Origin: Tepidibacillus fermentans | GTDB lineage: Bacteria > Bacillota > Bacilli > Tepidibacillales > Tepidibacillaceae | Length of the DNA: 47,173 bases | Direction of reading: 5' to 3' | Assembly (NCBI RefSeq): GCF_004342885.1 | Contig: NZ_SMAB01000018.1 | Location: forward strand, 1-47,173 | In this document: piece by piece, positions 18,806 through 26,148 of the stretch | Layout: each line of letters begins with the position of its first letter | How positions within the stretch are numbered: position 1 is the stretch's first letter | Made by a program: the position numbers and the translations under genes | Notes under the pieces: generated by a model | Seen by the model: the letters and a program-made list of their open reading frames with translations, nothing else | Database searches by the model: none | Told to the model about the DNA's origin: nothing

Positions 18806-21298
18806 CTATTGAATCATTTTTTCTCGTTCAATTCGTTTTATTCCAGGAATCTTAATTGTCGCCCACTCCGGTTTGTACGTATCAATTTTTGATACAACAA
18901 CAGTCATATCATCAACAATGCCTCCTTGTAAAGATCGGATGACTTTTTCTATTAGCAGGTCAGCAAATTCTTGCGGGACATCCGTCTCGATTTCCTGAAT
19001 CATTCGTTTCATCCATAATTCCTTATTTACAGCATGATTTGCCGAATCATAAATACCATCCGTCATCATGATCAAGAGATCTCCTGGCTTTAAATCTTGT
19101 CCAACACTATCAATATCAATATCTTCCATAATACCAACAGGTAAGTTATTGGCTGATACCATGATGACTTCATCACCACGTTTGATAAAACTTGGCGTAG
19201 ATCCAACTTTTAAGAATTTGGTATATCCATTGAATAAATCAATAATGGCTAAATCAACCGTAGAGAAAATTTCCTCTTGAGAACGCAATAATAACACAGA
19301 ATTAATCGTTTTAATCGCTAGTGTTTCATCGATCCCAGATTGTAATAGTTGTTGTAAGAGTTCTAATGTTGCTTTACTCTCCGTTTGGGCACGTTCACCA
19401 TTTCCCATTCCATCACTTAATGCTACAGCAAATTTACCATTCCCAATTTCAATCGTACTAAAACTATCACCCGATAACCAAGAGCCGCCTTTCGCCACAC
19501 CGGCAAATCCTGTATCCACTTCATAGTTTTTCGCTGAACGTAAATACATCCTACATGTTCCATCACTACTAAATTGGCAATCTTTATTGCTAACAACAAT
19601 GTTTTCATTCAATACTTCAGAAATCAGTGGAGCAATCACCTTCGCGCACTCATCCCTACCATTACAATTCGGTTGACTCACCTCCATTTCTACATTTCCT
19701 TCATCCAGATTGACTATGTTGACATGGCGAATCGATAGCCCTAGCTGCTCCAAAGATTGATAGATTTGTTTCTCTTGAACACTTAGTTCCATTCCCTCCT
19801 TTTTAATTTCCTCTGCTAAATCCTTCATCACTTGTGAAACCCCATATAATTGATATGCAACCAATTGTCTACTTTCCTCTAATTGGTTTTTCCAATAAAG
19901 GTCATTTCCGTATTCTTCATAGATTCGATTTAATTCTGCTGTTGTTTTATCGTATTTGACACAATGATTTACCCATTCGACGGGAATATCCTTCTTTGCT
20001 AATTTACCCTTTAATTCAATATGGGTCATTACATCTGTCATAATTTTATAAGTCTTAAAGAATTCTTCATTCCAACATTTATTCTTCTTAAAACAATTTT
20101 GGCATTGCTTAGAGGCGACTTGACTCATAAAATGATCTAATTGTTCCGTTTCATCAATTTTTGGATTTGCCGAGATTTCTCGAAAACTATTCGCTAGTTG
20201 AGTAAACATTTTGGCATATTGTTCAATCTTGCTAGAAGTGATATTACGAATTTTTGCAACATATTCTTGATAATGATTTTGAAATTCAACGGTACCAGGG
20301 ATAAATTTAGCAATATTTTTAATGAGCGTTTTTGGTGTAAAAATGAGAAGCAAGATCGCTACAGTCGATTCTCCAAAAGAAATCCAAATTTCACTCTGGT
20401 TTCCTAAATAAATGGATAAAATAGTAGTACCTAATATAAGTCCAAAAGCAACACCTAATTTATTGGCGTGTTTTAATAACCCTGCTAATAAACCTGAAAA
20501 GGCAAGTAAACTAATCTGGTAAATGGCATTCGGGTTAGATAAGCTCAAAATTAAACCCGTCACCACACCAACAGCTGAACCGATCGAACCACCCCCTACT
20601 AGGGCAAATAAGAGAATAAAATACCTAGAAGCAATATGTTCAATCGAAAAGTTTTGAACATGCCAACCTAGTGTACCTGTCATCACAGAAGCTAATAAAA
20701 TAATTAAGGCGATTACTTCTTCCTGCTCTAATGAAACTTGCTCCCGATGATAAATGATGATCGGCATGGCTTGGACAAAGATCAATGTCAAAACAAAACC
20801 TAGTACAGATTCAATTCCCGCCAAAAAGTAGTCATAAATCTGGGAGCTATGATCATATAAATGGACTAGTACTTGCGGTAATAATATTGCCACGAAAGTA
20901 AGAAATGGCGTATAAGAAAGATCCGTCTTCCCTTTTGTGTCAAGCCATTTTTGTGTAAAAAAGAATATAATCATCCCAGCAAAGATTAAAGCCGCTTGAT
21001 TATGTACGGCTAAATTAGCACCCAATAATATCGCAAGACTAATAAATAGAAGTTTTTCTCGTTTTAAATGGTACATGACAGCAAAGAAAGGAATCCCAAA
21101 TGGGGATAATTCATTTAAAATCATTGCCCGGCCTAATAGAAAACCCATCATGATATAACCGATCTCCCATTTTCTAAACAAAAGATGAAATAATTGATTC
21201 AACTTTTGTTGAAATGATGATAAGATCCAATCCATAAACCAAGTAACTATTTCCGTTCGCAACGCTAACCCACTCTTTACATTAAGTTTTTCTAACAT
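18806..21298 (-). CDS. spoIIE: Stage II sporulation protein E, PP2C-type phosphatase
   Basis: Dephosphorylates SpoIIAA~P at the polar septum to activate sigma-F in the forespore, and interacts with FtsZ. 830 residues: about ten membrane segments (roughly 40-320), a central regulatory region with a Cys-rich CQNCFKKNKCW (about 425), and a C-terminal PP2C domain with VALSDGMGNGERA (about 625) and IMMTDGIYDSAN (about 745) for the metal aspartates. ATG 21298 is eight bases from AGGTGG; four further in-frame codons starting with GTG overlap that site. The promoter region carries Spo0A boxes (separate entries). Confidence 0.97.
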   Translation of the reverse strand: MLEKLNVKSGLALRTEIVTWFMDWILSSFQQKLNQLFHLLFRKWEIGYIMMGFLLGRAMILNELSPFGIPFFAVMYHLKREKLLFISLAILLGANLAVHNQAALIFAGMIIFFFTQKWLDTKGKTDLSYTPFLTFVAILLPQVLVHLYDHSSQIYDYFLAGIESVLGFVLTLIFVQAMPIIIYHREQVSLEQEEVIALIILLASVMTGTLGWHVQNFSIEHIASRYFILLFALVGGGSIGSAVGVVTGLILSLSNPNAIYQISLLAFSGLLAGLLKHANKLGVAFGLILGTTILSIYLGNQSEIWISFGESTVAILLLIFTPKTLIKNIAKFIPGTVEFQNHYQEYVAKIRNITSSKIEQYAKMFTQLANSFREISANPKIDETEQLDHFMSQVASKQCQNCFKKNKCWNEEFFKTYKIMTDVMTHIELKGKLAKKDIPVEWVNHCVKYDKTTAELNRIYEEYGNDLYWKNQLEESRQLVAYQLYGVSQVMKDLAEEIKKEGMELSVQEKQIYQSLEQLGLSIRHVNIVNLDEGNVEMEVSQPNCNGRDECAKVIAPLISEVLNENIVVSNKDCQFSSDGTCRMYLRSAKNYEVDTGFAGVAKGGSWLSGDSFSTIEIGNGKFAVALSDGMGNGERAQTESKATLELLQQLLQSGIDETLAIKTINSVLLLRSQEEIFSTVDLAIIDLFNGYTKFLKVGSTPSFIKRGDEVIMVSANNLPVGIMEDIDIDSVGQDLKPGDLLIMMTDGIYDSANHAVNKELWMKRMIQEIETDVPQEFADLLIEKVIRSLQGGIVDDMTVVVSKIDTYKPEWATIKIPGIKRIEREKMIQ

Positions 21299-21334
21299 GA
21301 ACGACACCACCTAAATCTCTTATTTGTGCCATTC

Positions 21335-21367
21335 ATTATAAACAAATCGAATTATAAAATTTGTCAA
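21335..21367 (-). promoter_or_regulatory. Spo0A-dependent promoter of spoIIE with 21-bp spacer
   Basis: Perfect TTGACA (21362-21367) and TATAAT (21335-21340) are separated by 21 bp instead of 17. This unusual spacing is known from the B. subtilis spoIIE and spoIIG promoters, which need Spo0A~P bound at the -35 region. A 0A box overlaps the -35 here (21360-21368). Confidence 0.8.
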
Positions 21368-21505
21368 AATTAGGATGTGAAAGATAAGTTTTTTCCGACA
21401 AATTCTTTCAGTACGACAAAATTGGAGTTTCATTTGGAAAAAGTCTTTACGATTATTGGTATAAAATTTGTCGATTTAATGAGAAACTTTTCTTATTCCG
21501 ACAAA
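21360..21505 (-). promoter_or_regulatory. Cluster of five Spo0A boxes upstream of spoIIE
   Basis: Sequences fitting the 0A box TTTGTCRAA, most matching through TTTGTC(G): TTTGTCAAA at 21360-21368 (+), TTTGTCGGAA at 21393-21402 (-), TTTGTCGTA at 21412-21420 (-), TTTGTCGAT at 21467-21475 (+), TTTGTCGGAA at 21496-21504 (-). The spacing between neighbours ranges from about 19 to 55 bp. Confidence 0.7.
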
Positions 21506-21581
21506 ACTTTCAGAAAACAATTAAATTCTATCTTTGAAATATCCTATAGAAGAAAAAAATAATATACTTTTCTAAAAAATA

Positions 21582-21739
21582 GGCTTGTATGTTCTAACGC
21601 TGCTCCTAACCTTACGGCTTTCCTTGAATAAACGGTAAGTGGTAAAACTCGCTCGCTAAAGCACCCATATGGCACAAGTCACGCTATGCAACTAAAGTTG
21701 CAAGTCGTGCTATGTCGCAGCTTATAGAACATACAAACC
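21582..21739 (+). repeat. 158-bp MITE-like element, family A, full copy 1
   Basis: Bounded by inverted ends GGCTTGTATGTTCTA and TAGAACATACAAACC and containing the internal palindrome GCAACTAAAGTTGC. It has the same length as, and is roughly 90 percent identical by eye to, the inverted copy at 34228-34385. Non-coding. It lies between the spoIIE control region and the tRNA terminator. Confidence 0.85.
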
Positions 21740-21744
21740 ATAAT

Positions 21745-21772
21745 AAAAAAACACGTCTTCTTTGACGTGTTT
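21745..21772 (-). terminator. Terminator of the tRNA cluster
   Basis: Nine-base stem AAACACGTC / GACGTGTTT with a six-base loop, followed by T7 on the minus strand, 35 bases after tRNA-Val. Confidence 0.85.
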
Positions 21773-21806
21773 CTCGTTTATATTTATGTAAATATTGATT
21801 ATAAAA

Positions 21807-21882
21807 TGGTGGACGATGACGGGATCGAACCGCCGACCCCCTGCTTGTAAGGCAGGTGCTCTCCCAGCTGAGCTAATCGTCC
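21807..21882 (-). tRNA. tRNA-Val (anticodon UAC)
   Basis: 76-nt cloverleaf on the minus strand: acceptor GGACGAT / ATCGTCC, anticodon loop CTTACAA with TAC at 21847-21849, TTCGATC T-loop and encoded CCA. It is the last of four tRNAs. B. subtilis has Met and Glu tRNAs at this locus. Confidence 0.97.
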
Positions 21883-21982
21883 AAACGGTTTTCAGATGTC
21901 AGAAATCGGATGTCAGATTGAATGTTTTCCTTCGAAGTCGTTTTTTTCTCTGACTTCTGATCTCTAGCCTCTAATCTCTGTT

Positions 21983-22001
21983 ATGGTGACCCGTAGGGGA
22001 T
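21983..22001 (-). repeat. Duplicated 3' end of tRNA-Glu (with CCA)
   Basis: These 19 bases are identical to 22132-22150, the last bases of the tRNA-Glu gene with encoded CCA and the next base. The copy lies 149 bp downstream of the real one. The sequence between (22002-22131) has short palindromes (CACTTCGTTCGTG) but no gene that I recognise. Confidence 0.7.
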
Positions 22002-22132
22002 ACACTCACTTCGTTCGTGACTACGACATCGTATCGCTGCGTCGCTTTTCTCCTTGCTCTTCGTGTCTCCGACGTCCCCACGCTTGTTGTCACAAGCTGG
22101 TTTCGAATCCCTTGATCGAAGTATTGCAAGGA

Positions 22133-22207
22133 TGGTGACCCGTAGGGGATTCGAACCCCTGTTACCGCCGTGAAAGGGCGGTGTCTTAACCACTTGACCA
22201 ACGGGCC
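22133..22207 (-). tRNA. tRNA-Glu (anticodon UUC)
   Basis: 75-nt minus-strand cloverleaf: acceptor GGCCCGT / ACGGGTC, anticodon loop CTTTCAC, T-loop TTCGAAT and encoded CCA. It follows the elongator tRNA-Met by nine bases, as in the B. subtilis trnSL pair. Confidence 0.97.
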
Positions 22208-22216
22208 ATATAGATA

Positions 22217-22293
22217 TGGTAGCGGCGGAGGGAATCGAACCCCCGACCTCACGGGTATGAACCGTACGCTCTAGCCGGCTGAGCTACGCCGCC
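22217..22293 (-). tRNA. tRNA-Met, elongator (anticodon CAU)
   Basis: 77-nt minus-strand cloverleaf with acceptor GGCGGCG / CGCCGCT and anticodon loop TTCATAC. The paired G1-C72-type end and lack of the three G-C anticodon-stem pairs separate it from the initiator. A tRNA-Ile(CAU) is unlikely given close identity with Bacillus elongator Met tRNA. Confidence 0.92.
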
Positions 22294-22333
22294 ACATAGC
22301 TTGTACAATACTTCATTAGGATTTCAATTTGTT

Positions 22334-22409
<76 letters not shown>

Positions 22410-22475
22410 TCAGACAAAATTTATTATATAACGATTTTCTATTCATTGTCAACATATTTTATAATTTTTTTTTGA

Positions 22476-22520
22476 AAAAAGGGAACCTTGTGAGGAGCAT
22501 TTCCCATAAGTTTCCCTTTT
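22476..22520 (-). terminator. Terminator of yabR
   Basis: Long stem AAAAGGGAAACTT / AAGGTTCCCTTTT (one mismatch) with an approximately 17-base loop, then TTC and nine Ts on the minus strand, lying between yabR and the tRNAs. Confidence 0.7.
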
Positions 22521-22599
22521 CACCATATCATAAAAAAGCACACAAAACATTCTTCTGAATTAAATCCTTAAATATATTTATATTATGATGTGATCGATC

Positions 22600-23025
22600 T
22601 TAACCCCTGCGGGCTCCACGACCACCTCTTTTTGAATCTGTGTTCTTCCTTAAATTCGAGAGACGCTCTTCACTATCTTTCAGAAATTTAGATAATTTCT
22701 CATCGAAACTTTCATTTGAATGCCTACGAGCTTGAGAACGAGCTGTTTTTGTTTGTTTTTCCTTTACTACGGTTGTTTGGCTAACTGGTTTTTCTTGAGC
22801 CTTCTTCATCGAAAGACCAATCTTTCCATCTTTTTCAACGTTAATAACTTTCACAGTGATAATATCATTCACTTTTAAAAATTCATTAACATCCTTTACA
22901 TAACTATCAGCAATTTCTGAAATGTGAACGAGACCAGTTTCACCACTTGGCAGCTCCACAAATGCTCCGAAATGGGTAATACCAGTGACTTTTCCTTCTA
23001 ATTTGCTGCCGATTTCAATTGACAT
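22600..23025 (-). CDS. yabR: S1 RNA-binding domain protein YabR
   Basis: General RNA-binding or ribosome-associated protein of 141 residues. The S1 domain occupies residues 1-75 (GKVTGITHFGAFVELPSG, GLVHISEIAD, KIGLSMKK); the rest is a basic, Ser/Arg-rich tail ending in RGGRGARRG. Same place and size as B. subtilis YabR, a member of the general stress protein 13 type. It has its own promoter and terminator. The AAGGAGG site is about 12 bases from the ATG, somewhat far. Confidence 0.9.
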   Translation of the reverse strand: MSIEIGSKLEGKVTGITHFGAFVELPSGETGLVHISEIADSYVKDVNEFLKVNDIITVKVINVEKDGKIGLSMKKAQEKPVSQTTVVKEKQTKTARSQARRHSNESFDEKLSKFLKDSEERLSNLRKNTDSKRGGRGARRG

Positions 23026-23071
23026 GAACTACAAAATCCTCCTTAAGATTATAAAAAAATTAACTAATTGG

Positions 23072-23101
23072 ATTATACCGAAGAGATTAAAATAATGTCA
23101 A
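23072..23101 (-). promoter_or_regulatory. sigma-A promoter of yabR
   Basis: TTGACA (23096-23101), 18 bp, TATAAT (23072-23077) on the minus strand, both hexamers perfect, about 45 bp before yabR and just past divIC. Confidence 0.8.
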
Positions 23102-23119
23102 TAAGACGCTTACCCATTA

Positions 23120-23419
23120 TTATTGTGGAGAAATAAAAATGAACTCACCCGGTTTTGATAAAAAATAATATTTCCTAGCAATTTCAGCAATATAATCATC
23201 TTTTTGTAATAACAAGATCTGTTTTTCTAATTCTTGCTTCTCTTTCTGTACATTTTGTTCTTGTACCTTTAATTTTTCGATCTTATCCTTTTTTTGTTGA
23301 ATAACCGTCCATTGATTATATCCTGTATATCCTGCCCAAACCAAAAATAAAAATAGGATGAATAATACCCATTGAAGACGTTTTTTAGAGTTTTTCGTTC
23401 CTTGGTTGGTTTTGGCCAC
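23120..23419 (-). CDS. divIC: Cell division protein DivIC (FtsB-like)
   Basis: Bitopic septum protein that works with FtsL and DivIB. Basic N-terminus, one membrane segment (about 16-35, VLFILFLFLVWAGY), then a coiled coil rich in Lys, Glu and Gln, and a C-terminus with KPGEFIF. 99 residues from the GTG at 23419, which is eight bases from GGGGAG; the ATG three codons earlier is only two bases from it. It follows yabQ by 25 bp, as in B. subtilis. Confidence 0.9.
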   Translation of the reverse strand: MAKTNQGTKNSKKRLQWVLFILFLFLVWAGYTGYNQWTVIQQKKDKIEKLKVQEQNVQKEKQELEKQILLLQKDDYIAEIARKYYFLSKPGEFIFISPQ

Positions 23420-23444
23420 AACCATCACTCCCCATCGTCGATGT

Positions 23445-24020
23445 TTATGACTTTTTCCATCTAAATAACTTCTTCAATAAGGAACGAAATCCTGCTTTTT
23501 TCTTGATATTTGTCTTTATTTTTCGGCCCTGTTTTTTTGTTGTTTGATATAATTTGGCTGCGGGAGGTGTTAAAGATTTTTTAAAGAAGCGATAAATACC
23601 ATATAGACTAGAGATAATAAAACTTCCAAGAACCAAAATCGACTTATAAAGAAAAATAATAGGTTTAATTATGATTAAATGGGTGATTTTTGCGATCAGT
23701 TTCCAAAGAGAATAGATGAATGAATAGATGATCAGCCAGAACCGAATCATTTCCTGACTGGTTGTTCGGTAATAAATCCACAAGCTGAACAAAAAGGCAA
23801 ATATAATCGTAAATCGAAGTTGTCCATGGTTAATCCATAATAAAAGAGCAAAAATCAATAAAGCAGAAAATATACCGAAAAATAGATCAATGAGAAATAC
23901 AAGCAAAGAAGGCAGCTTCATCTTTCCTTTTAAGACCCGATATCCATCAAAGAAAAAACCAATAAGGAAGCCACTCACGAACATAAATAGAATCGTTTGG
24001 AACTGCTGATATAATGTCAC
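23445..24020 (-). CDS. yabQ: Spore cortex protein YabQ
   Basis: Membrane protein of 191 residues with about five hydrophobic segments in the first 120 residues and a very basic tail (KKQGRKIKTNIKKK). In B. subtilis it is produced in the mother cell under sigma-E and is needed for cortex formation, possibly in the outer forespore membrane. It overlaps yabP by four bases (ATGA), so both are coupled. N-terminal FVSGFLIGFFFDGYRVLK is typical of the family. Confidence 0.88.
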   Translation of the reverse strand: MTLYQQFQTILFMFVSGFLIGFFFDGYRVLKGKMKLPSLLVFLIDLFFGIFSALLIFALLLWINHGQLRFTIIFAFLFSLWIYYRTTSQEMIRFWLIIYSFIYSLWKLIAKITHLIIIKPIIFLYKSILVLGSFIISSLYGIYRFFKKSLTPPAAKLYQTTKKQGRKIKTNIKKKAGFRSLLKKLFRWKKS

Positions 24021-24304
24021 TTAAACAACTTGCCAAAGAATCCTTTAGCTTTCTCCTGACCATATCCTTCGTTTAAATACCCCATATCATCAATTAACCC
24101 TTCAATGGTTACTCTTCCCTGTTCTAAATCCAAACTTTTGATGTGTAGATTTTGCCCATGAATATGGAGATAGCCGTATTCTGTGTTTAACAAAAACTCT
24201 TCACTATCAAAACTTTCAACATCAATAACACCGGTAACTTGAAAATTCTCTCGGTTCATAATGATGATTTGGTGGCTACGGTCTTTCCGTGTTCGATCGT
24301 CCAT
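24017..24304 (-). CDS. yabP: Sporulation protein YabP
   Basis: 95-residue YabP/YqfC-family protein (DRSHQIIIMNRE, GVIDVESFD, LHIHGQNLHIKSLDLE, VTIEGLIDDMGY). Needed for spore cortex formation in B. subtilis with YabQ. AAGGGGG lies about seven bases from the ATG. The preceding 90 bp to rqcP are AT-rich; a sigma-E promoter is expected there, but I could not identify one convincingly. Confidence 0.9.
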   Translation of the reverse strand: MDDRTRKDRSHQIIIMNRENFQVTGVIDVESFDSEEFLLNTEYGYLHIHGQNLHIKSLDLEQGRVTIEGLIDDMGYLNEGYGQEKAKGFFGKLFK

Positions 24305-24394
24305 ATGAATACCCCCTTTTGGTACATCATATGGCTTGGCTTTTTTTTTTAGAACACAAAATTAGAATGTGAAAATAAAGGACCATTTTTATTA

Positions 24395-24661
24395 TTAAAA
24401 AGATTCTGGTATTCTTTCTTCGCTAATGATCTCATACATTTCAACTGCATTTTCTTTTTTGCTACTCTCTAATAATTGCTTTACTTTCACTATCATGATT
24501 TTCTGTCCAAATTGTATACGAATGAGGTCACCTTCTTTTACATTGGAACTCGCTTTCGCTACGTTTCCGTTTATTTGAATTCTTCCTTGGTCGCTTACTT
24601 CTTTTGCCAGTGTTCTTCGTTTAATCAATCGGGATACTTTCAAAAATTTGTCTAAACGCAT
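24395..24661 (-). CDS. rqcP: RqcP, S4-domain ribosome quality-control factor (YabO)
   Basis: 88-residue S4 RNA-binding protein (RLDKFLKVSRLIKRRTLAKEV, DQGRIQINGNVAK, SNVKEGDLI). RqcP binds stalled 50S subunits and with RqcH drives C-terminal alanine tailing. The longest frame adds 12 residues overlapping mazG; GGGG nine bases before MRLDKF supports the shorter start and matches YabO length. Four bases separate it from the mazG stop. Confidence 0.93.
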   Translation of the reverse strand: MRLDKFLKVSRLIKRRTLAKEVSDQGRIQINGNVAKASSNVKEGDLIRIQFGQKIMIVKVKQLLESSKKENAVEMYEIISEERIPESF

Positions 24662-24665
24662 CAAA

Positions 24666-26138
24666 TTAATCCCCTTTCCCCAACGTTTTCGCTTCATTCC
24701 ATAGCTGGTCCATTACATCTAATGAAGCCTCATAAATATCCATCTGTTTTTCCTTTAATTGTTTCTCGATATATTGAAACCGTTTGATAAATTTCCGATT
24801 GGTCATCGCAAGGGCTGCTTCAGGATCTACTTTTAGAAAACGAGAAAGATTAATTACAGCAAACAAAAGATCACCCACTTCGGCCTGAAGATCAGCTTGA
24901 TCGGCGTGTCTAATTTCCTCAATTTCCTCATCAATCTTTTGGTATACATCACGAATATCTGACCAATCAAATCCTACTTTAGCCGCCTTACTTTGTAATT
25001 TATATGCTTTCAAAATCTCGGGAAGATCTTTTGGAATCCCATCTAGTACCGATCGAATCTTTTCAATCCCTTTTTCCTCCCGTTCTTTTTCCTTCATTTT
25101 TTCCCAATGAACAAGAGCTTCTTCTGCCCTTTCCGCATTTTCGTTGCCAAAGACATGTGGATGTCTACGTACCAGTTTATCATTTAATTGCTTAATCACA
25201 TCATAGATATGAAAATATCCTTCTTCTGAAGCCATTTGTGAGTGAAGCATCACTTGTAATAGTACATCCCCTAATTCTTCTTGCATATGTTCGATGTCTA
25301 ATTGGTCAATGGTTTCAAGAAGTTCATAAGTTTCCTCAAGCAAATTCTTACGTATCGATTGATGAGTCTGAGCTCGATCCCAAGGACAGCCGTTTGGCAT
25401 TCTTAACTGATTAATAATCTCCACAAGTTTTGAAAATTGGGAATGATGAACATCTGGAGAATCTGTTTTCCTTATAAAGATCGAGCTTAAATGATGGAAC
25501 TCATTCGGATTACGGTCTAATTCATAAAGAGGAACTTCCTTCAATCGTTCTTTTCCCTTCATTCCCAAATTTGAAGCAATGATGACTGGCCAATCATCAG
25601 GATAAATTTCCATCAAAGTTAATTTTACATCAGAAGCAATCCATTGGTCATAAACTTGACCGATAATCATATGTTTTGAAGGTTGGATATCGTCCCGTTT
25701 CAGTGTTTCTCCGTTAAGAAACAGAAATCCCTCAATTGGATCAATTTTTAAGGAGCTAAATACAGCATCGAGAAAACTCTCTCCTCCAAGTAGTTCAATC
25801 TCGATATTGCTGTCGTGTTGCTCCAGTAAATATTGAACACTTTTTTCTGCTACCATGGGGTGACCAGGAACACCGTAAATCAAGTCATTCCCTTTTTTCG
25901 CCTCCCCTAGCAAGATTCTGGCAATCTCTTGATAAACATGATCATATTCTGAATGCTGATCGTACAACTCGTCAAAGGTTTGATACTGGATTCCTTCCTC
26001 ATCCAAAAAGGAAACAACGGGATGGACCTTTGTTCGCAAATAAATATGCTTACTATTCTTCAATTTCTTGTAAATCCCTAAAGATAATTGATCTTCGTTA
26101 CCAGCACCCAAGCCAACAATTGTAATTTTTGCTTTCAT
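24666..26138 (-). CDS. mazG: Tetrapyrrole methylase-MazG fusion, nucleoside triphosphate pyrophosphohydrolase (YabN)
   Basis: 490 residues in two parts. Residues 1-215 form a SAM-dependent tetrapyrrole methylase-like domain (ITIVGLGAG, YGVPGHPMVAEKS). Residues 230-480 contain a tandem MazG domain with LEETYELLE...EELGDVLLQ and, in the second repeat, EEIEEI...EVGDLLFAV, the EExxE/ExxD metal ligands. MazG hydrolyses noncanonical NTPs or lowers ppGpp; the methylase partner's substrate is unknown. Begins 10 bp after yabM. Confidence 0.94.
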   Translation of the reverse strand: MKAKITIVGLGAGNEDQLSLGIYKKLKNSKHIYLRTKVHPVVSFLDEEGIQYQTFDELYDQHSEYDHVYQEIARILLGEAKKGNDLIYGVPGHPMVAEKSVQYLLEQHDSNIEIELLGGESFLDAVFSSLKIDPIEGFLFLNGETLKRDDIQPSKHMIIGQVYDQWIASDVKLTLMEIYPDDWPVIIASNLGMKGKERLKEVPLYELDRNPNEFHHLSSIFIRKTDSPDVHHSQFSKLVEIINQLRMPNGCPWDRAQTHQSIRKNLLEETYELLETIDQLDIEHMQEELGDVLLQVMLHSQMASEEGYFHIYDVIKQLNDKLVRRHPHVFGNENAERAEEALVHWEKMKEKEREEKGIEKIRSVLDGIPKDLPEILKAYKLQSKAAKVGFDWSDIRDVYQKIDEEIEEIRHADQADLQAEVGDLLFAVINLSRFLKVDPEAALAMTNRKFIKRFQYIEKQLKEKQMDIYEASLDVMDQLWNEAKTLGKGD

Positions 26139-26148
26139 CGTTTTCCCT

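Noticed and set aside
21883-21982. Imperfect repeats of CAGATGTCAGAAATC and CTGACTTCTGATCTCTAGCCTCTAATCTCTG-like units (pieces only) after tRNA-Val
   Set aside because: Looks like low-complexity tandem drift with short units that are neither regular nor long enough for a repeat array or CRISPR.
21971-22252. Minus-strand frames of 93 and 70 codons
   Set aside because: They run through tRNA-Met, tRNA-Glu and the duplicated tRNA end; no ribosome-binding site and tRNA-derived composition.
24305-24394. sigma-E promoter of yabP
   Set aside because: Expected from B. subtilis, but no pair of -35/-10 elements with 14-16 bp spacing could be defended.
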